A stretch of DNA of 64,000 nucleotides, taken from positions 62,001 through 126,000 of the forward strand of contig NZ_LMMA01000033.1 of NCBI RefSeq assembly GCF_001422725.1, given 5' to 3'. The notes beneath the pieces are model-generated. The model was not told where the DNA came from, ran no database searches, and saw nothing but the letters and a program-made list of their open reading frames with translations. The stretch is from Flavobacterium sp. Leaf82. GTDB taxonomy: Bacteria; Bacteroidota; Bacteroidia; Flavobacteriales; Flavobacteriaceae. Shown piece by piece: positions 1-8,032 of this stretch (positions are counted from its first letter, which is position 1; every line of letters starts with the position of its first letter). Position numbers and translations under genes: made by a program.

Positions 1-203
1 GAAGTGATGTGGCTAAAAAAATCAATTTTGATTGGAAAAAGCATATTATCAAGGATGCTGATTTTGGTTATGAAGCTAATTTTGGTAAAACGATTTATAA
101 ATTAAAAGATCTTTGGAAAAATAGGGAATCAGGAAATACAAAAAAGAATTTTACTGCAGATATTGCATCTCATGATGTAATTACGCTTAGATTAATTCCT
201 TAA
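1..203 (+). CDS. C-terminal end of a GH27 alpha-galactosidase (partial, 5' end outside window)
   Basis: Only the last 66 or so codons are in the window; the open frame runs in from the left edge (first full codon at base 3), so the GTG at 9 is internal. The residues SDVAKKINFDW, then KLKDLWKNRESGN, then a terminal ASHDVITLRLIP match the antiparallel beta domain that closes GH27 alpha-galactosidases (family pattern: NRSD...I..DW, ...V.DLW..K..G, then ..HGVVLLRL). GH27 enzymes remove alpha-1,6-galactose from galactomannan or galactoglucomannan. It sits 11 bp upstream of a secreted GH5 gene on the same strand, which suggests a mannan or glucan utilisation operon entering from the left. The family call rests on a short tail and is moderately secure. 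Confidence 0.7.
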   Translation, partial: SDVAKKINFDWKKHIIKDADFGYEANFGKTIYKLKDLWKNRESGNTKKNFTADIASHDVITLRLIP

Positions 204-214
204 ATCTGATACTA

Positions 215-1180
215 ATGAAAACGAAAACAAATTACTTTATCGTTACCTTATTATTGATGTTTTTTGTTTCGAATGCACAGTTTGTCAAAAATCATGGTCA
301 GCTAAGCGTTAACGGAACGCAGTTAGCAGATAAAAATAATAATCCAATTGTTTTGCGCGGTCTCAGTTTTGGCTGGCACAGTATGTGGCCCAGATTTTAT
401 AATGAAAAAGCAGTTAGTTGGCTAAAAAAAGATTTTAATTGTAATGTGGTTCGTGCAGCTATGGGAATTGAGTTAGGGGAAATGGCATATATAAAGGAGA
501 AGCAATTTTCTAAAGAAAAAATCGAAGCGGTTGTAAATGGAGCTATAAAAAATGATATATATGTAATTATTGACTGGCACAGCCATAACATTAATCTAAA
601 AGAAGCAACAGCATTTTTTGATGAGGTTTCAAAAAAATATGCAAAGTATCCTAATATAATATATGAGATATTTAATGAGCCGGATCATGAGTCCTGGTCA
701 GAAGTTAAAACTTACGCAGAACAAGTGATAAAAGTGATTCGTGAAAATGATCCCTACAATATCATTTTAGTTGGTTCGCCACATTGGGATCAGGATGTTG
801 ATCTTGCAGCTGCTGACCCAATTAAAGGATTTAATAATATAATGTACACGATGCATTTTTATGCAGCAACGCATGGCAAAGAATTAAGAGACAGAACAGA
901 TGAGGCAATAAAAAACGGTTTACCAATTTTTGTTTCAGAATCTGCAGGTATGGAAGCCTCAGGAGACGGTCCTTTAAACATGAAAGCCTGGCAAGAATAT
1001 ATAGACTGGATGGAAGCACGAAAATTAAGCTGGATAACCTGGTCCGTTTCTGATAAAGAGGAAACCTGTTCTATTCTAAAAAAGTCTGCAAAGTCAGAAG
1101 GCAATTGGAAAGATAAAGATTTAAAAGAGTCAGGAATTAAAGTCCGTGAGTTTTTAAGAAAATACAATACGCAAAACTAG
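215..1180 (+). CDS. Secreted glycoside hydrolase family 5 (cellulase-like) glycanase
   Basis: A 321-residue protein with a signal peptide (cleavage likely after A21 of VSNAQ) followed directly by a single GH5 catalytic barrel. The entry motif LRGLSFGWHSMW and the segment NCNVVRAAMGIE are typical of the GH5_2 endoglucanase subfamily. The acid/base glutamate is E155 in IYEIFNEP; the nucleophile is probably E242 in PIFVSESAG, the position usually read as TEWG. DWHSH near residue 125 is also conserved. No carbohydrate-binding module or T9SS sorting domain is present, so the product is probably periplasmic or released. It follows the alpha-galactosidase tail by 11 bp, so the two probably act on one polysaccharide. 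Substrate (cellulose, glucomannan or mannan) cannot be fixed from sequence alone. Confidence 0.87.
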   Translation: MKTKTNYFIVTLLLMFFVSNAQFVKNHGQLSVNGTQLADKNNNPIVLRGLSFGWHSMWPRFYNEKAVSWLKKDFNCNVVRAAMGIELGEMAYIKEKQFSKEKIEAVVNGAIKNDIYVIIDWHSHNINLKEATAFFDEVSKKYAKYPNIIYEIFNEPDHESWSEVKTYAEQVIKVIRENDPYNIILVGSPHWDQDVDLAAADPIKGFNNIMYTMHFYAATHGKELRDRTDEAIKNGLPIFVSESAGMEASGDGPLNMKAWQEYIDWMEARKLSWITWSVSDKEETCSILKKSAKSEGNWKDKDLKESGIKVREFLRKYNTQN

Positions 1181-1200
1181 TATTAATTTGCATAAACTAG

Positions 1201-1232
1201 AAAAGCCTGTTCAGTTTGATCAGGCTTTTTTT
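1201..1232 (+). terminator. Rho-independent terminator after the GH5 gene
   Basis: Inverted arms AAAGCCTG and CAGGCTTT are separated by a short loop and followed by a T run, 20 bp after the GH5 stop codon. Confidence 0.85.
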
Positions 1233-1702
1233 GTAGGAATTTTTATGGACTATTTTTTTGCTTTTAATTTGAAATAGTAAATGTGTTTTTCAGCTTATTT
1301 TTAATTAAAAAATTTTATACCCTATTTTTTAAGGGGGTCATGTGTATTTGTATCTATTTATTGATGCTTAAATATGTTTTTAAATCAGTAAATGTCGTAT
1401 TTATCTTTATTTATTGAGGGTTTATTGTAAAAACTGGTTATTGAATTTTCAAAAATAAATTAATATAAATGTCAAATCATGATTATTGTTAATTTAATTT
1501 TTGTAATCCATAATTCTTGCCCTAAATAGTCAAAAAAACAGACTTCAATTCTTTTCCTCATACAAAAGTTAATAAATTCGCTAATGAAAAAGAGAATGTT
1601 TTAGAGGCGAATAAGAGGTTTTAGAAATGACTTATACTATTAAATAGATATATAAAAGATTAACTAACCAGAATCAATTAATAACTAAAAACCAATTAAC
1701 AC
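1233..1702. other. Long A/T-rich intergenic region, no gene seen
   Basis: About 470 bases between the GH5 terminator and the porin start. No coding frame or RNA gene was recognised. It is the leader of the porin gene, but I found no exact TAnnTTTG -7 box; the closest string is TTAATTTTTG near 1494-1503. Confidence 0.5.
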
Positions 1703-2776
1703 ATGAAAAAAGTATTACACGTATTAGCCGCGATGTTAACAAGTTCTTTTGCTTTTGCCCAAGATGAGACTGAAGCTTCAGTTTCGCCAGCAACCACTTG
1801 GGGAGGATCAGCAGACGCTTATTATAAATATGATTTTTCAAAACAAATGAACGGATTAACGAGCTTTACCAACTCACAAGATTCATTCGAATTAGGAATG
1901 GCCTCAATTCAGGCGGCGCACACGTTCGGGAAGGCTTCAGTTTTTGTAGACTTAGGTTTCGGAAAAAGAGCGGGGGAATTTTCATATAATGAAACAACAG
2001 ATAAGGATGTTACAGCAAAATTTTTAATCAAACAATTATTTTTCACTTATCAGGTAACAGATAAATTTAAAGTAGTCGCAGGTAGTTTTGGTACGCATAT
2101 AGGGTATGAAGTGTTAGATGCGATAGGGAATAAAAACTATAGTATGTCATATGCTTTCTCTTACGGTCCATTTTTTAATACTGGAGTAAAAGCAGTATAT
2201 ACTTCGGGAAAATTTACAGCTATGGCTGGGATTACAAACCCAACAGATTTTAAATCTGCTATGGATGCGGGGTCAAGCCAAAAAACATATATCGCACAAT
2301 TAGGATATATTGGTGATACCGGAAGTGCTTATTTAAATTTTACGTCAGGCAGTAGTAATCCTGCATCTGATGAGAATAAAACACAAATCGATTTTGTAGC
2401 GTCTAAAACAATAACAGATGCTTTTTCTTTAGGATTTAATGCAACATATGCTAAAACTAAAAATGATTTCGATAGTGAATTAGACGGTGATTGGTTTGCA
2501 TTAGTAGGATATGCTAATTATGCCTTCATGCCATCTTTGAGTTTGGCTTACAGAATAGAATATTTTGATGCTAAAGATGCTGCTGCGAGTTTAGGAACAT
2601 TGACAGGATCGAATGTTTTTGCAAACACAGTTTCTTTAAATTACAAAGTTGGAAAACTAACCATAATTCCTGAGTTAAGATACGATGCTGCATCGAATGA
2701 TATCTTTTTAGATAAAGATGTCGCTCCAACAGGAGGATCTTTCTTCGGATTAATTGCTACAACATACTCTTTCTAG
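1703..2776 (+). CDS. Outer-membrane beta-barrel porin (OmpL-like, BBP2 type)
   Basis: A 357-residue protein with a signal peptide ending in SFAFAQ, then alternating amphipathic strands through to a C-terminal aromatic (TYSF), the hallmark of outer-membrane barrels. The N-terminal WGGSADAYYKYDF and the FVDLGFGKRAGEF strand resemble the putative beta-barrel porin-2 family (OmpL-like), common in Bacteroidota as diffusion porins. Substrate is unknown. It is a single gene: a terminator precedes it and another follows, and the 470-base leader suggests its own regulation. Family assignment is by strand pattern rather than catalytic residues, so the broad class is firm and the exact family less so. 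Confidence 0.75.
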   Translation: MKKVLHVLAAMLTSSFAFAQDETEASVSPATTWGGSADAYYKYDFSKQMNGLTSFTNSQDSFELGMASIQAAHTFGKASVFVDLGFGKRAGEFSYNETTDKDVTAKFLIKQLFFTYQVTDKFKVVAGSFGTHIGYEVLDAIGNKNYSMSYAFSYGPFFNTGVKAVYTSGKFTAMAGITNPTDFKSAMDAGSSQKTYIAQLGYIGDTGSAYLNFTSGSSNPASDENKTQIDFVASKTITDAFSLGFNATYAKTKNDFDSELDGDWFALVGYANYAFMPSLSLAYRIEYFDAKDAAASLGTLTGSNVFANTVSLNYKVGKLTIIPELRYDAASNDIFLDKDVAPTGGSFFGLIATTYSF

Positions 2777-2809
2777 AGATAAAGATTGATATTTTTTTTT
2801 TTTTTTTGG

Positions 2810-2847
2810 AGCTGTCGAAACATACTAATGTTTTGGCAGCTTTTTTA
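2810..2847 (+). terminator. Rho-independent terminator after the porin gene
   Basis: A 14-bp hairpin (AGCTGTCGAAACAT paired with ATGTTTTGGCAGCT through two G-U pairs) followed by six T. A homopolymer of 17 T (2791-2807) lies between the stop codon and this hairpin. Confidence 0.85.
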
Positions 2848-3353
2848 TTTGAATGTATTCCTGTTATTTTTTGTCTTAAATTTAGATAGGAACTATGGTT
2901 TGATTTTTTTTGCCACGAATTACACTAATTTGCTCTAATTTTTTATTTTGGTTTGGACAGTTACTTTTGCTTGTTTTTTATCTCTCTAGGTCATGGCAGA
3001 ACTATTATTAATCTTAATTAACAGCTAAATTTCATATTCTTTATTTGTGCAAACTCGCACAATGTATGTAAACTCAGCAGAGTTTATTCTGGTTTTTTTT
3101 GCCACGAATTTCACAAATTACACTAATTTTTTCTCTATTAAATTTTTCAATAAGCACAGTTTATTTAAAAAGTCATCCATCAATTCCTGCTATCTGTAAG
3201 AATTCTCAAGCAACAATAACACCATCATCAAGTATAAGTACAAATTAAAACAGATAAAAAACAATCAACTTTTTGTCTAATAGAGATTGGGAACAGCTAA
3301 TTTTTGCCTTTTAATTCGTGAAAATTTGTGTAATTCGTGGCAAACTTCAAGTA
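2848..3353. repeat. Intergenic region with GCCACGAATT-family palindrome arms
   Basis: No gene is seen in these 500 bases. Two forward arms (TGCCACGAATTACACTAATT near 2911 and TGCCACGAATTTCACAAATT near 3101) and one inverse arm (TTTGTGTAATTCGTGGCA near 3325-3342) could pair over about 230 or 430 bases. These belong to the dispersed repeat family also seen near 25.1, 50.8, 59.8 and 63.0 kb. Confidence 0.75.
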
Positions 3354-3390
3354 ATAAAAAAACGCGTTTCTAAATTTTAGAAACGCGTTT
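3354..3390 (-). terminator. Rho-independent terminator of the amidase gene
   Basis: Perfect hairpin arms AACGCGTTTCTAAA and TTTAGAAACGCGTT with a T run when read on the minus strand, 12 bp past the amidase stop codon. Confidence 0.9.
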
Positions 3391-3401
3391 TGTATGCTTT
3401 T

Positions 3402-4307
3402 TTATTGCAGTTGCTTTTTGTAAATCGAGTAGATAGTATCTATTGTTTTTCGATCTAAAGTAGCAGTAGTATCAGTTTGAATATAATGTAATTTAAAAGC
3501 CTGAATTGCTGCCGAAAGATTCTTGGTATTATAGCCAATAATTCTCAAAGCCGGTTCGATTTTAAAATCAAACGGAGCTTCTTCTAAAATTTCATCTGGC
3601 CAGATTCCAAATCCTTTTTCTGCTAAGGTTTTCCACGGAAACAAGGCACTTGGATCTTGTTTTCTGCCTGGTGCAATATCTGCGTGACCTAATATGTTTT
3701 GAGTCGGAATATTGTAATCTTTTTTTAATTTCGTTAAAAGTGCTACAAGGCTGCTAATTTGTGCTTCGGTAAAAGGTTTAAAACCATTATTGTCAAGTTC
3801 AATACCAATAGAAGAAGAGTTTAAATCTGTATTTTTTCCCCAAGTAGATGCTCCTGCGTGCCAGGCTCTTAAATAATCGTTTAGCATCTGAACCACTTTT
3901 CCATTCTCAGATATAATATAGTGGGCACTAACCTGTGTTCTTGTTATGGTAAATGTTTTTATGGTTTGCTGGATCGAATCCTGAGCAGTATGGTGAATAA
4001 CAATAAAGCTTGGTTTTCTTAAGTTAAAGTTTACTGTTCCAATCCATTCTGTATTTACACCATTTAATAAGTACGTAGAACCCGTTTTAGATAAAGTATC
4101 TTTTACAATTCCTAATTGTGCTGCATAAGTAGTGTCAATAACAACAGGCGTAACTGCCGGAATTGGTTGAGCTTCTTTATTTGTGATTTGATTCTCTAGA
4201 GTTTTAAGCTGTTTGTCGTAAACCTTTTCTGTGTTTTTATAAGGGTTTGTCGAGCAAGCAGTAATAATAAGGGCCAAAATCAGGAAACAAAAATGTTTTT
4301 TTGCCAT
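3402..4307 (-). CDS. N-acetylmuramoyl-L-alanine amidase (Amidase_2/AmpD-like), lipoprotein
   Basis: A 301-residue protein with a lipobox (ALIITAC, Cys about residue 18), so it is lipid-anchored and faces the periplasm. The Amidase_2 domain spans roughly residues 95-235: the zinc-binding start VIHHTAQ, the substrate-loop RAWHAGASTWG, the middle IGIELDNNG, and the second zinc/catalytic block GHADIAPGRKQDP. The family cleaves the bond between MurNAc and the stem-peptide alanine in peptidoglycan turnover. A roughly 65-residue tail after the domain resembles the peptidoglycan-binding-like tail of AmpD homologues. The upstream Gly-rich gene ends 34 bp before this start, so they are probably co-transcribed, and a terminator follows. 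Confidence 0.88.
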   Translation of the reverse strand: MAKKHFCFLILALIITACSTNPYKNTEKVYDKQLKTLENQITNKEAQPIPAVTPVVIDTTYAAQLGIVKDTLSKTGSTYLLNGVNTEWIGTVNFNLRKPSFIVIHHTAQDSIQQTIKTFTITRTQVSAHYIISENGKVVQMLNDYLRAWHAGASTWGKNTDLNSSSIGIELDNNGFKPFTEAQISSLVALLTKLKKDYNIPTQNILGHADIAPGRKQDPSALFPWKTLAEKGFGIWPDEILEEAPFDFKIEPALRIIGYNTKNLSAAIQAFKLHYIQTDTTATLDRKTIDTIYSIYKKQLQ

Positions 4308-4341
4308 GGTTAGTTATGTTTATAAGATAAGATTGAAACAG

Positions 4342-4914
4342 TTATTCTTGAGCTTTTATTGTTTCAGTATCTTCTTTAACTTCTTCTTTATTTTTGTTTT
4401 CTTTAGAATCTTTTTTCTTTTTCGATTTAGCAGGTTTTTTGATTTCTTTAAAATCTGCCATAAAAGCAGTATATTTTTCAATCTGGTCCGGATTCAAAAA
4501 AGCAGTAACTTTTTTATTAGTGCTTTCTCTTAAAGCTTTAATCTGCTCTAGTTTTTCGTCCTGGCTGCTGCTTTCGTTTTTCAAAAGAACACCTTGTTCT
4601 TTCATGCTGTCAGTAAAAACATTTGTAATAGCAATTGCCTGAAGTTCATCAAGATTTACCACGGGCTTCATTTGCTCTACAATTCTGGCAGCAGTTTCTT
4701 CTACAGGAACTTCTTTAGGTTTGCTGGTGTTACCTTGCTGTCCACCGCCCATCATACTTCTGTCCATACCCATTCCGCCACCTCTTCCGTATCCGTTTCC
4801 TCCATAACCGCCACCTCCGTAACCGTTATTGTATCCATTTCCGTATTGAGCCGAAACAGAATTGAAGCAGAATAAGGTGAAAACTAAAAGAAATAAAGAT
4901 TGTATAGGTTTCAT
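4342..4914 (-). CDS. Secreted Gly-rich protein with a Lys/Glu-rich tail, unknown function
   Basis: A 190-residue protein not assigned to a family. It has a signal peptide (cleavage near VSAQ, residue 22), a Gly/Tyr/Asn-rich stretch at about 23-60, a predicted helical core at about 70-150 (ARIVEQMKPVVNLDELQAIA; KKVTAFLNPDQIEKYTAFM), and a very basic/acidic tail. The core, with its L-N-P-D-Q repeat-like element, faintly resembles Spy/CpxP-type periplasmic proteins, but this is only a suggestion. It lies between rimO and the amidase on the same strand, and ends 34 bp before the amidase start. Confidence 0.72.
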   Translation of the reverse strand: MKPIQSLFLLVFTLFCFNSVSAQYGNGYNNGYGGGGYGGNGYGRGGGMGMDRSMMGGGQQGNTSKPKEVPVEETAARIVEQMKPVVNLDELQAIAITNVFTDSMKEQGVLLKNESSSQDEKLEQIKALRESTNKKVTAFLNPDQIEKYTAFMADFKEIKKPAKSKKKKDSKENKNKEEVKEDTETIKAQE

Positions 4915-4955
4915 AAGATTGTTTTATCTAAAATTGATAATTGTTCAGCGTAAAT

Positions 4956-6269
4956 TTAAGCAGGTTCTCCGTATAAATCAAATTCTGTTGCTTCTATTAT
5001 TCTTATATTAACAAATTCTCCTGTTTTTACATAATGTTTAGATGCGTCAATCAAAACTTCATTGTCTACATCCGGACTATCAAACTCAGATCTTCCAACA
5101 AAGTGAGCGCCTTCTTTTCTGTCAATAATACATCTGTAAACCTGTCCTACTTTCTCCTGGTTCAAGTCCCATGAAATTTGTGACTGTAGTTCCATTATTT
5201 CGTTTGCTCTGGCTTGTTTTACATCATCCGGAACATCATCTTCTAATAAATAAGCATGCGTATTTTCTTCATGAGAATAAGCAAAACATCCCATTCGGTC
5301 AAATTTCATTTCCTGAACGAAATCTTTTAGAATTTCAAAATCTTCCTGAGTTTCACCAGGATATCCAACAATTAAAGTTGTTCTGATAGCTATTCCGGGA
5401 ACAGCTGCACGAAAATCTTTTAATAATTGAGTCGTTTTAGCCTGAGTAGTACCACGACGCATAGATTTTAAGATAGAGTCAGAGATATGCTGCAACGGAA
5501 TATCGATATAATTACAGATCTTAGGTTCGCGTTTCATTAATTCTAAAACATCCATAGGGAAACCTGTAGGATAGGCATAATGCAAACGAATCCATTCAAT
5601 ACCTTCTACTTTTGCTAAAGCTTCTAAAAGTTCAGCAAGATTTCTCTTTTTATAAATATCAAGACCATAATAAGTTAGATCCTGAGCAATTAAGATTAGT
5701 TCCTTAACGCCATTTTTAGCTAAACCTTCAGCTTCTTTTACCAGTTTTTCGATAGATTGAGAAACGTGTTTACCACGCATAAGCGGAATAGCACAAAAGC
5801 TGCAAGGTCTGTCGCAACCTTCGGCAATTTTCAGGTAAGCATAGTTTTTAGGGGTTGTTGTTAAACGTTCTCCTAATAATTCATGTTTATAATCAGCTCC
5901 TAAAGCTTTCAATAACTGAGGCAATTCAGTTGTACCAAAATATTGATCTACATTAGGAATTTCTTTTTCTAAATCAGGTCTGTAACGCTCAGATAAGCAT
6001 CCTGTTACAAAAACTTTATCAACTAATCCTTTGTCTTTTTTGTCTGCATATTCCAAAATCATGTTTACTGATTCTGCTTTAGCATTATCAATAAAACCAC
6101 AAGTGTTGATTACAATAATGTTTCCTTCTTCTGCTGCAGGCGCCTCATGAGTCACTTCTTTGCCGTTTGCACGAAGCTGTCCCATTAAGACTTCACTATC
6201 ATATACATTTTTCGAACACCCAAGAGTGATTACGTTAATTTTGTTCTTTTTTAAAGACTTGGTTCTCAT
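4956..6269 (-). CDS. rimO: Ribosomal protein S12 methylthiotransferase RimO
   Basis: A 437-residue radical SAM enzyme that adds a methylthio group to the conserved aspartate of ribosomal protein S12. Domains in order: an N-terminal UPF0004 domain with its own 4Fe-4S cluster (cysteines in TLGCSKN, C18; NTCGF; TGCLSERY), a radical SAM barrel with the cluster motif C152-x3-C156-x2-C159 (CDRPCSFC), and a C-terminal TRAM domain (about 375-437, containing VGRSEFDSPDVDNEV). Length and the DSPDVDNEV sequence fit RimO better than MiaB, which lacks that acidic segment. A -7 box lies 20-27 bp upstream. It is followed on the same strand by the Gly-rich secreted protein gene. Confidence 0.95.
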   Translation of the reverse strand: MRTKSLKKNKINVITLGCSKNVYDSEVLMGQLRANGKEVTHEAPAAEEGNIIVINTCGFIDNAKAESVNMILEYADKKDKGLVDKVFVTGCLSERYRPDLEKEIPNVDQYFGTTELPQLLKALGADYKHELLGERLTTTPKNYAYLKIAEGCDRPCSFCAIPLMRGKHVSQSIEKLVKEAEGLAKNGVKELILIAQDLTYYGLDIYKKRNLAELLEALAKVEGIEWIRLHYAYPTGFPMDVLELMKREPKICNYIDIPLQHISDSILKSMRRGTTQAKTTQLLKDFRAAVPGIAIRTTLIVGYPGETQEDFEILKDFVQEMKFDRMGCFAYSHEENTHAYLLEDDVPDDVKQARANEIMELQSQISWDLNQEKVGQVYRCIIDRKEGAHFVGRSEFDSPDVDNEVLIDASKHYVKTGEFVNIRIIEATEFDLYGEPA

Positions 6270-6288
6270 ACTTTTATAAATTGGAGTG

Positions 6289-6296
6289 CAAAATTA
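6289..6296 (-). promoter_or_regulatory. Bacteroidota -7 promoter box of rimO
   Basis: Read on the minus strand this is TAATTTTG, an exact match to TAnnTTTG, placed 20 bp upstream of the rimO ATG. No clear -33 TTG at the usual 17-23 bp spacing was found. Confidence 0.5.
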
Positions 6297-6349
6297 CGCT
6301 TTTTTATTCAAACACCGCTTGTTTCCTTTTCTTTTACGTGTTTTTTATG

Positions 6350-6424
6350 AAGCTATTCCCGCTCTCCGCTATATCTTTTCCTTGCTAAAGGAGCAAGAAA
6401 AAGGATGTCGCTTCTATCGGGGCT
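6350..6424 (-). repeat. Diverged copy of the GCGTTAGGGAT-type dispersed element
   Basis: Read on the minus strand it contains GATAGAAGCGACATCC, an internal hairpin (CTTGCTCCTTTAGCAAG), then AAAAGATATAGCGGA and AGCGGGAAT. The order matches the better copies at 11.55 and 60.93 kb, but the GCGTTA/TAACGC ends have been lost. It lies between the porin terminator and rimO. Confidence 0.65.
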
Positions 6425-6458
6425 AAAAAAAAATCCGTCAGGTAAAACCTGACGGAAA
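6425..6458 (-). terminator. Rho-independent terminator of the OMPP1-type gene
   Basis: Perfect arms TCCGTCAGGT and ACCTGACGGA around a 3-nt loop, with a run of nine T on the minus strand. Confidence 0.9.
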
Positions 6459-6483
6459 TTTCAATTCATCTATTTATTCTTAA

Positions 6484-7986
6484 TTACAATTCAAATAATA
6501 AAGTCAAAGTAACATTGTTCAGTTTTGATGTAATGTTAGCTCCGTCAGTAAATCCAGTTGCGAAAAATCCCTGATTCGATTTTCTTTCCAGGTAAGAGTA
6601 CGCTAAATCTAGTTTAGTTCCTCCAAAATTATATCCTAAACCTCCTGAATAACTGTTTGTGTCTCCTATTGTTGTGCCGTCTTTATAAGGGCTTCCTTCG
6701 TAACGATAACCACCGCGTAAACTCAATTGTTTTATTTTATATTCAGCTCCAACTCGTAATTCGCCATTACTTGTTAGTTGATTGCTAATATCATTGTTTA
6801 CACCTCTAAAACCAGCATCATCTGTTGGTTTATACTTAGTATTTCCGTAATCTTTGATAGCGTAATCAACACTGATCAAACCTGATTTTCCAAATACATA
6901 CGCAGCACTAAAAGTGGTCTTCCCCGGAGTTTGTAAAGTATATGAATCATAAACATTCACAATATTTGGGTTAACATTTGCGTAATCTTCTGGTCCGTTG
7001 ATAGCTTGTGTAGTTGTGTAAAGACTTTGAGAAACTTCGTCATTCATTTCATACCACGTATTTGATTCGTAGGCTAAACCAAGACGGAATGATTCTGTAA
7101 CTTTTGCAATAGCTCCAAGTTGAAAAGAAAAACCATTACCATAAGTATACAAGTCGTTATTAAAACGCAAATTTGAAATAGTTGGATTTGCTTCTAATGG
7201 ATTGCTGTTATCTTCATAAAAACTGCTTGATCTTCTATAATCAGTTATATGTACATTTAAATTAGCTCCAAGATAAATTCTGTCTTTATAAGATGTAGCG
7301 ATATTAAAACTTAATTTACTGTTGTATCCGCTTGTATAAACTTCGTTTTCATGATAGTAATTACCGCCGGCTGGTACATTTGATATATATTGATTGTTAT
7401 TATCAGTATCTGTAACCGGATTTATTACGAATCCTTTGTATCCAAAATAGGCTTGTTGTTCATCGTAGAACTGATCTCTGTAAGGGACGTTTGTAATAGT
7501 ACTTAAAGGAATACCATTCGCATAGGCTAAGAAATATTTGTCAATAGAATTTGTTGGATTTGTTCCTACTGATGCAATGCTGTTGTCGAAATTATTTGTG
7601 TTTTCATAAGTTACTCCAATTGCAATCTTTTTCCAGTTATTACTTGGATTGTGGTCGTGAAAAACAAAAACGGCTCCTGCCTGATTTAGGATAAATGAGT
7701 TTTCTTTTTCGCTTGTCTGAGTTCCAAAATAGTTAGAATTATTTTTAATATTTTGGTTACTAAAACTTATACCAGTTTGATTGTTAGAGAAAATTGCAGA
7801 TCCTGCCGGATTGACACTCATAGAAGATAAATCTCCACCAACTGCTCCAAACGCACCGCTCATTGCTCTGAATCTTGCTGTTCCGGTTAAATTGTCTTGT
7901 GCATAACGAACAGCATCAGATATTTCTTGTGAATGTGAGACGCTGGCTGTTAGTCCTGTAATAAGTAGGAATAATATTTTTTTCAT
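6484..7986 (-). CDS. OMPP1/FadL/TodX-family outer-membrane transporter
   Basis: A 500-residue barrel protein with a signal peptide (VSHSQ, about residue 19). The N-terminal block ARFRAMSGAFGAVGGDLSSMSVNPAGSAIF is the family signature: in FadL/TodX proteins the N-terminus forms a plug and carries the conserved NPAG. Alternating strands follow to a final LTLLFEL. Members carry hydrophobic compounds across the outer membrane; the natural substrate here is unknown. The preceding gene (the low-complexity lipoprotein) ends 46 bp upstream on the same strand, so the two may be co-transcribed, ending at the strong terminator. Confidence 0.87.
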   Translation of the reverse strand: MKKILFLLITGLTASVSHSQEISDAVRYAQDNLTGTARFRAMSGAFGAVGGDLSSMSVNPAGSAIFSNNQTGISFSNQNIKNNSNYFGTQTSEKENSFILNQAGAVFVFHDHNPSNNWKKIAIGVTYENTNNFDNSIASVGTNPTNSIDKYFLAYANGIPLSTITNVPYRDQFYDEQQAYFGYKGFVINPVTDTDNNNQYISNVPAGGNYYHENEVYTSGYNSKLSFNIATSYKDRIYLGANLNVHITDYRRSSSFYEDNSNPLEANPTISNLRFNNDLYTYGNGFSFQLGAIAKVTESFRLGLAYESNTWYEMNDEVSQSLYTTTQAINGPEDYANVNPNIVNVYDSYTLQTPGKTTFSAAYVFGKSGLISVDYAIKDYGNTKYKPTDDAGFRGVNNDISNQLTSNGELRVGAEYKIKQLSLRGGYRYEGSPYKDGTTIGDTNSYSGGLGYNFGGTKLDLAYSYLERKSNQGFFATGFTDGANITSKLNNVTLTLLFEL

Positions 7987-8032
7987 TGGGATAAGTTTTT
8001 TTATGTGATTTTTAGATTAGTGAATGAAGAGA

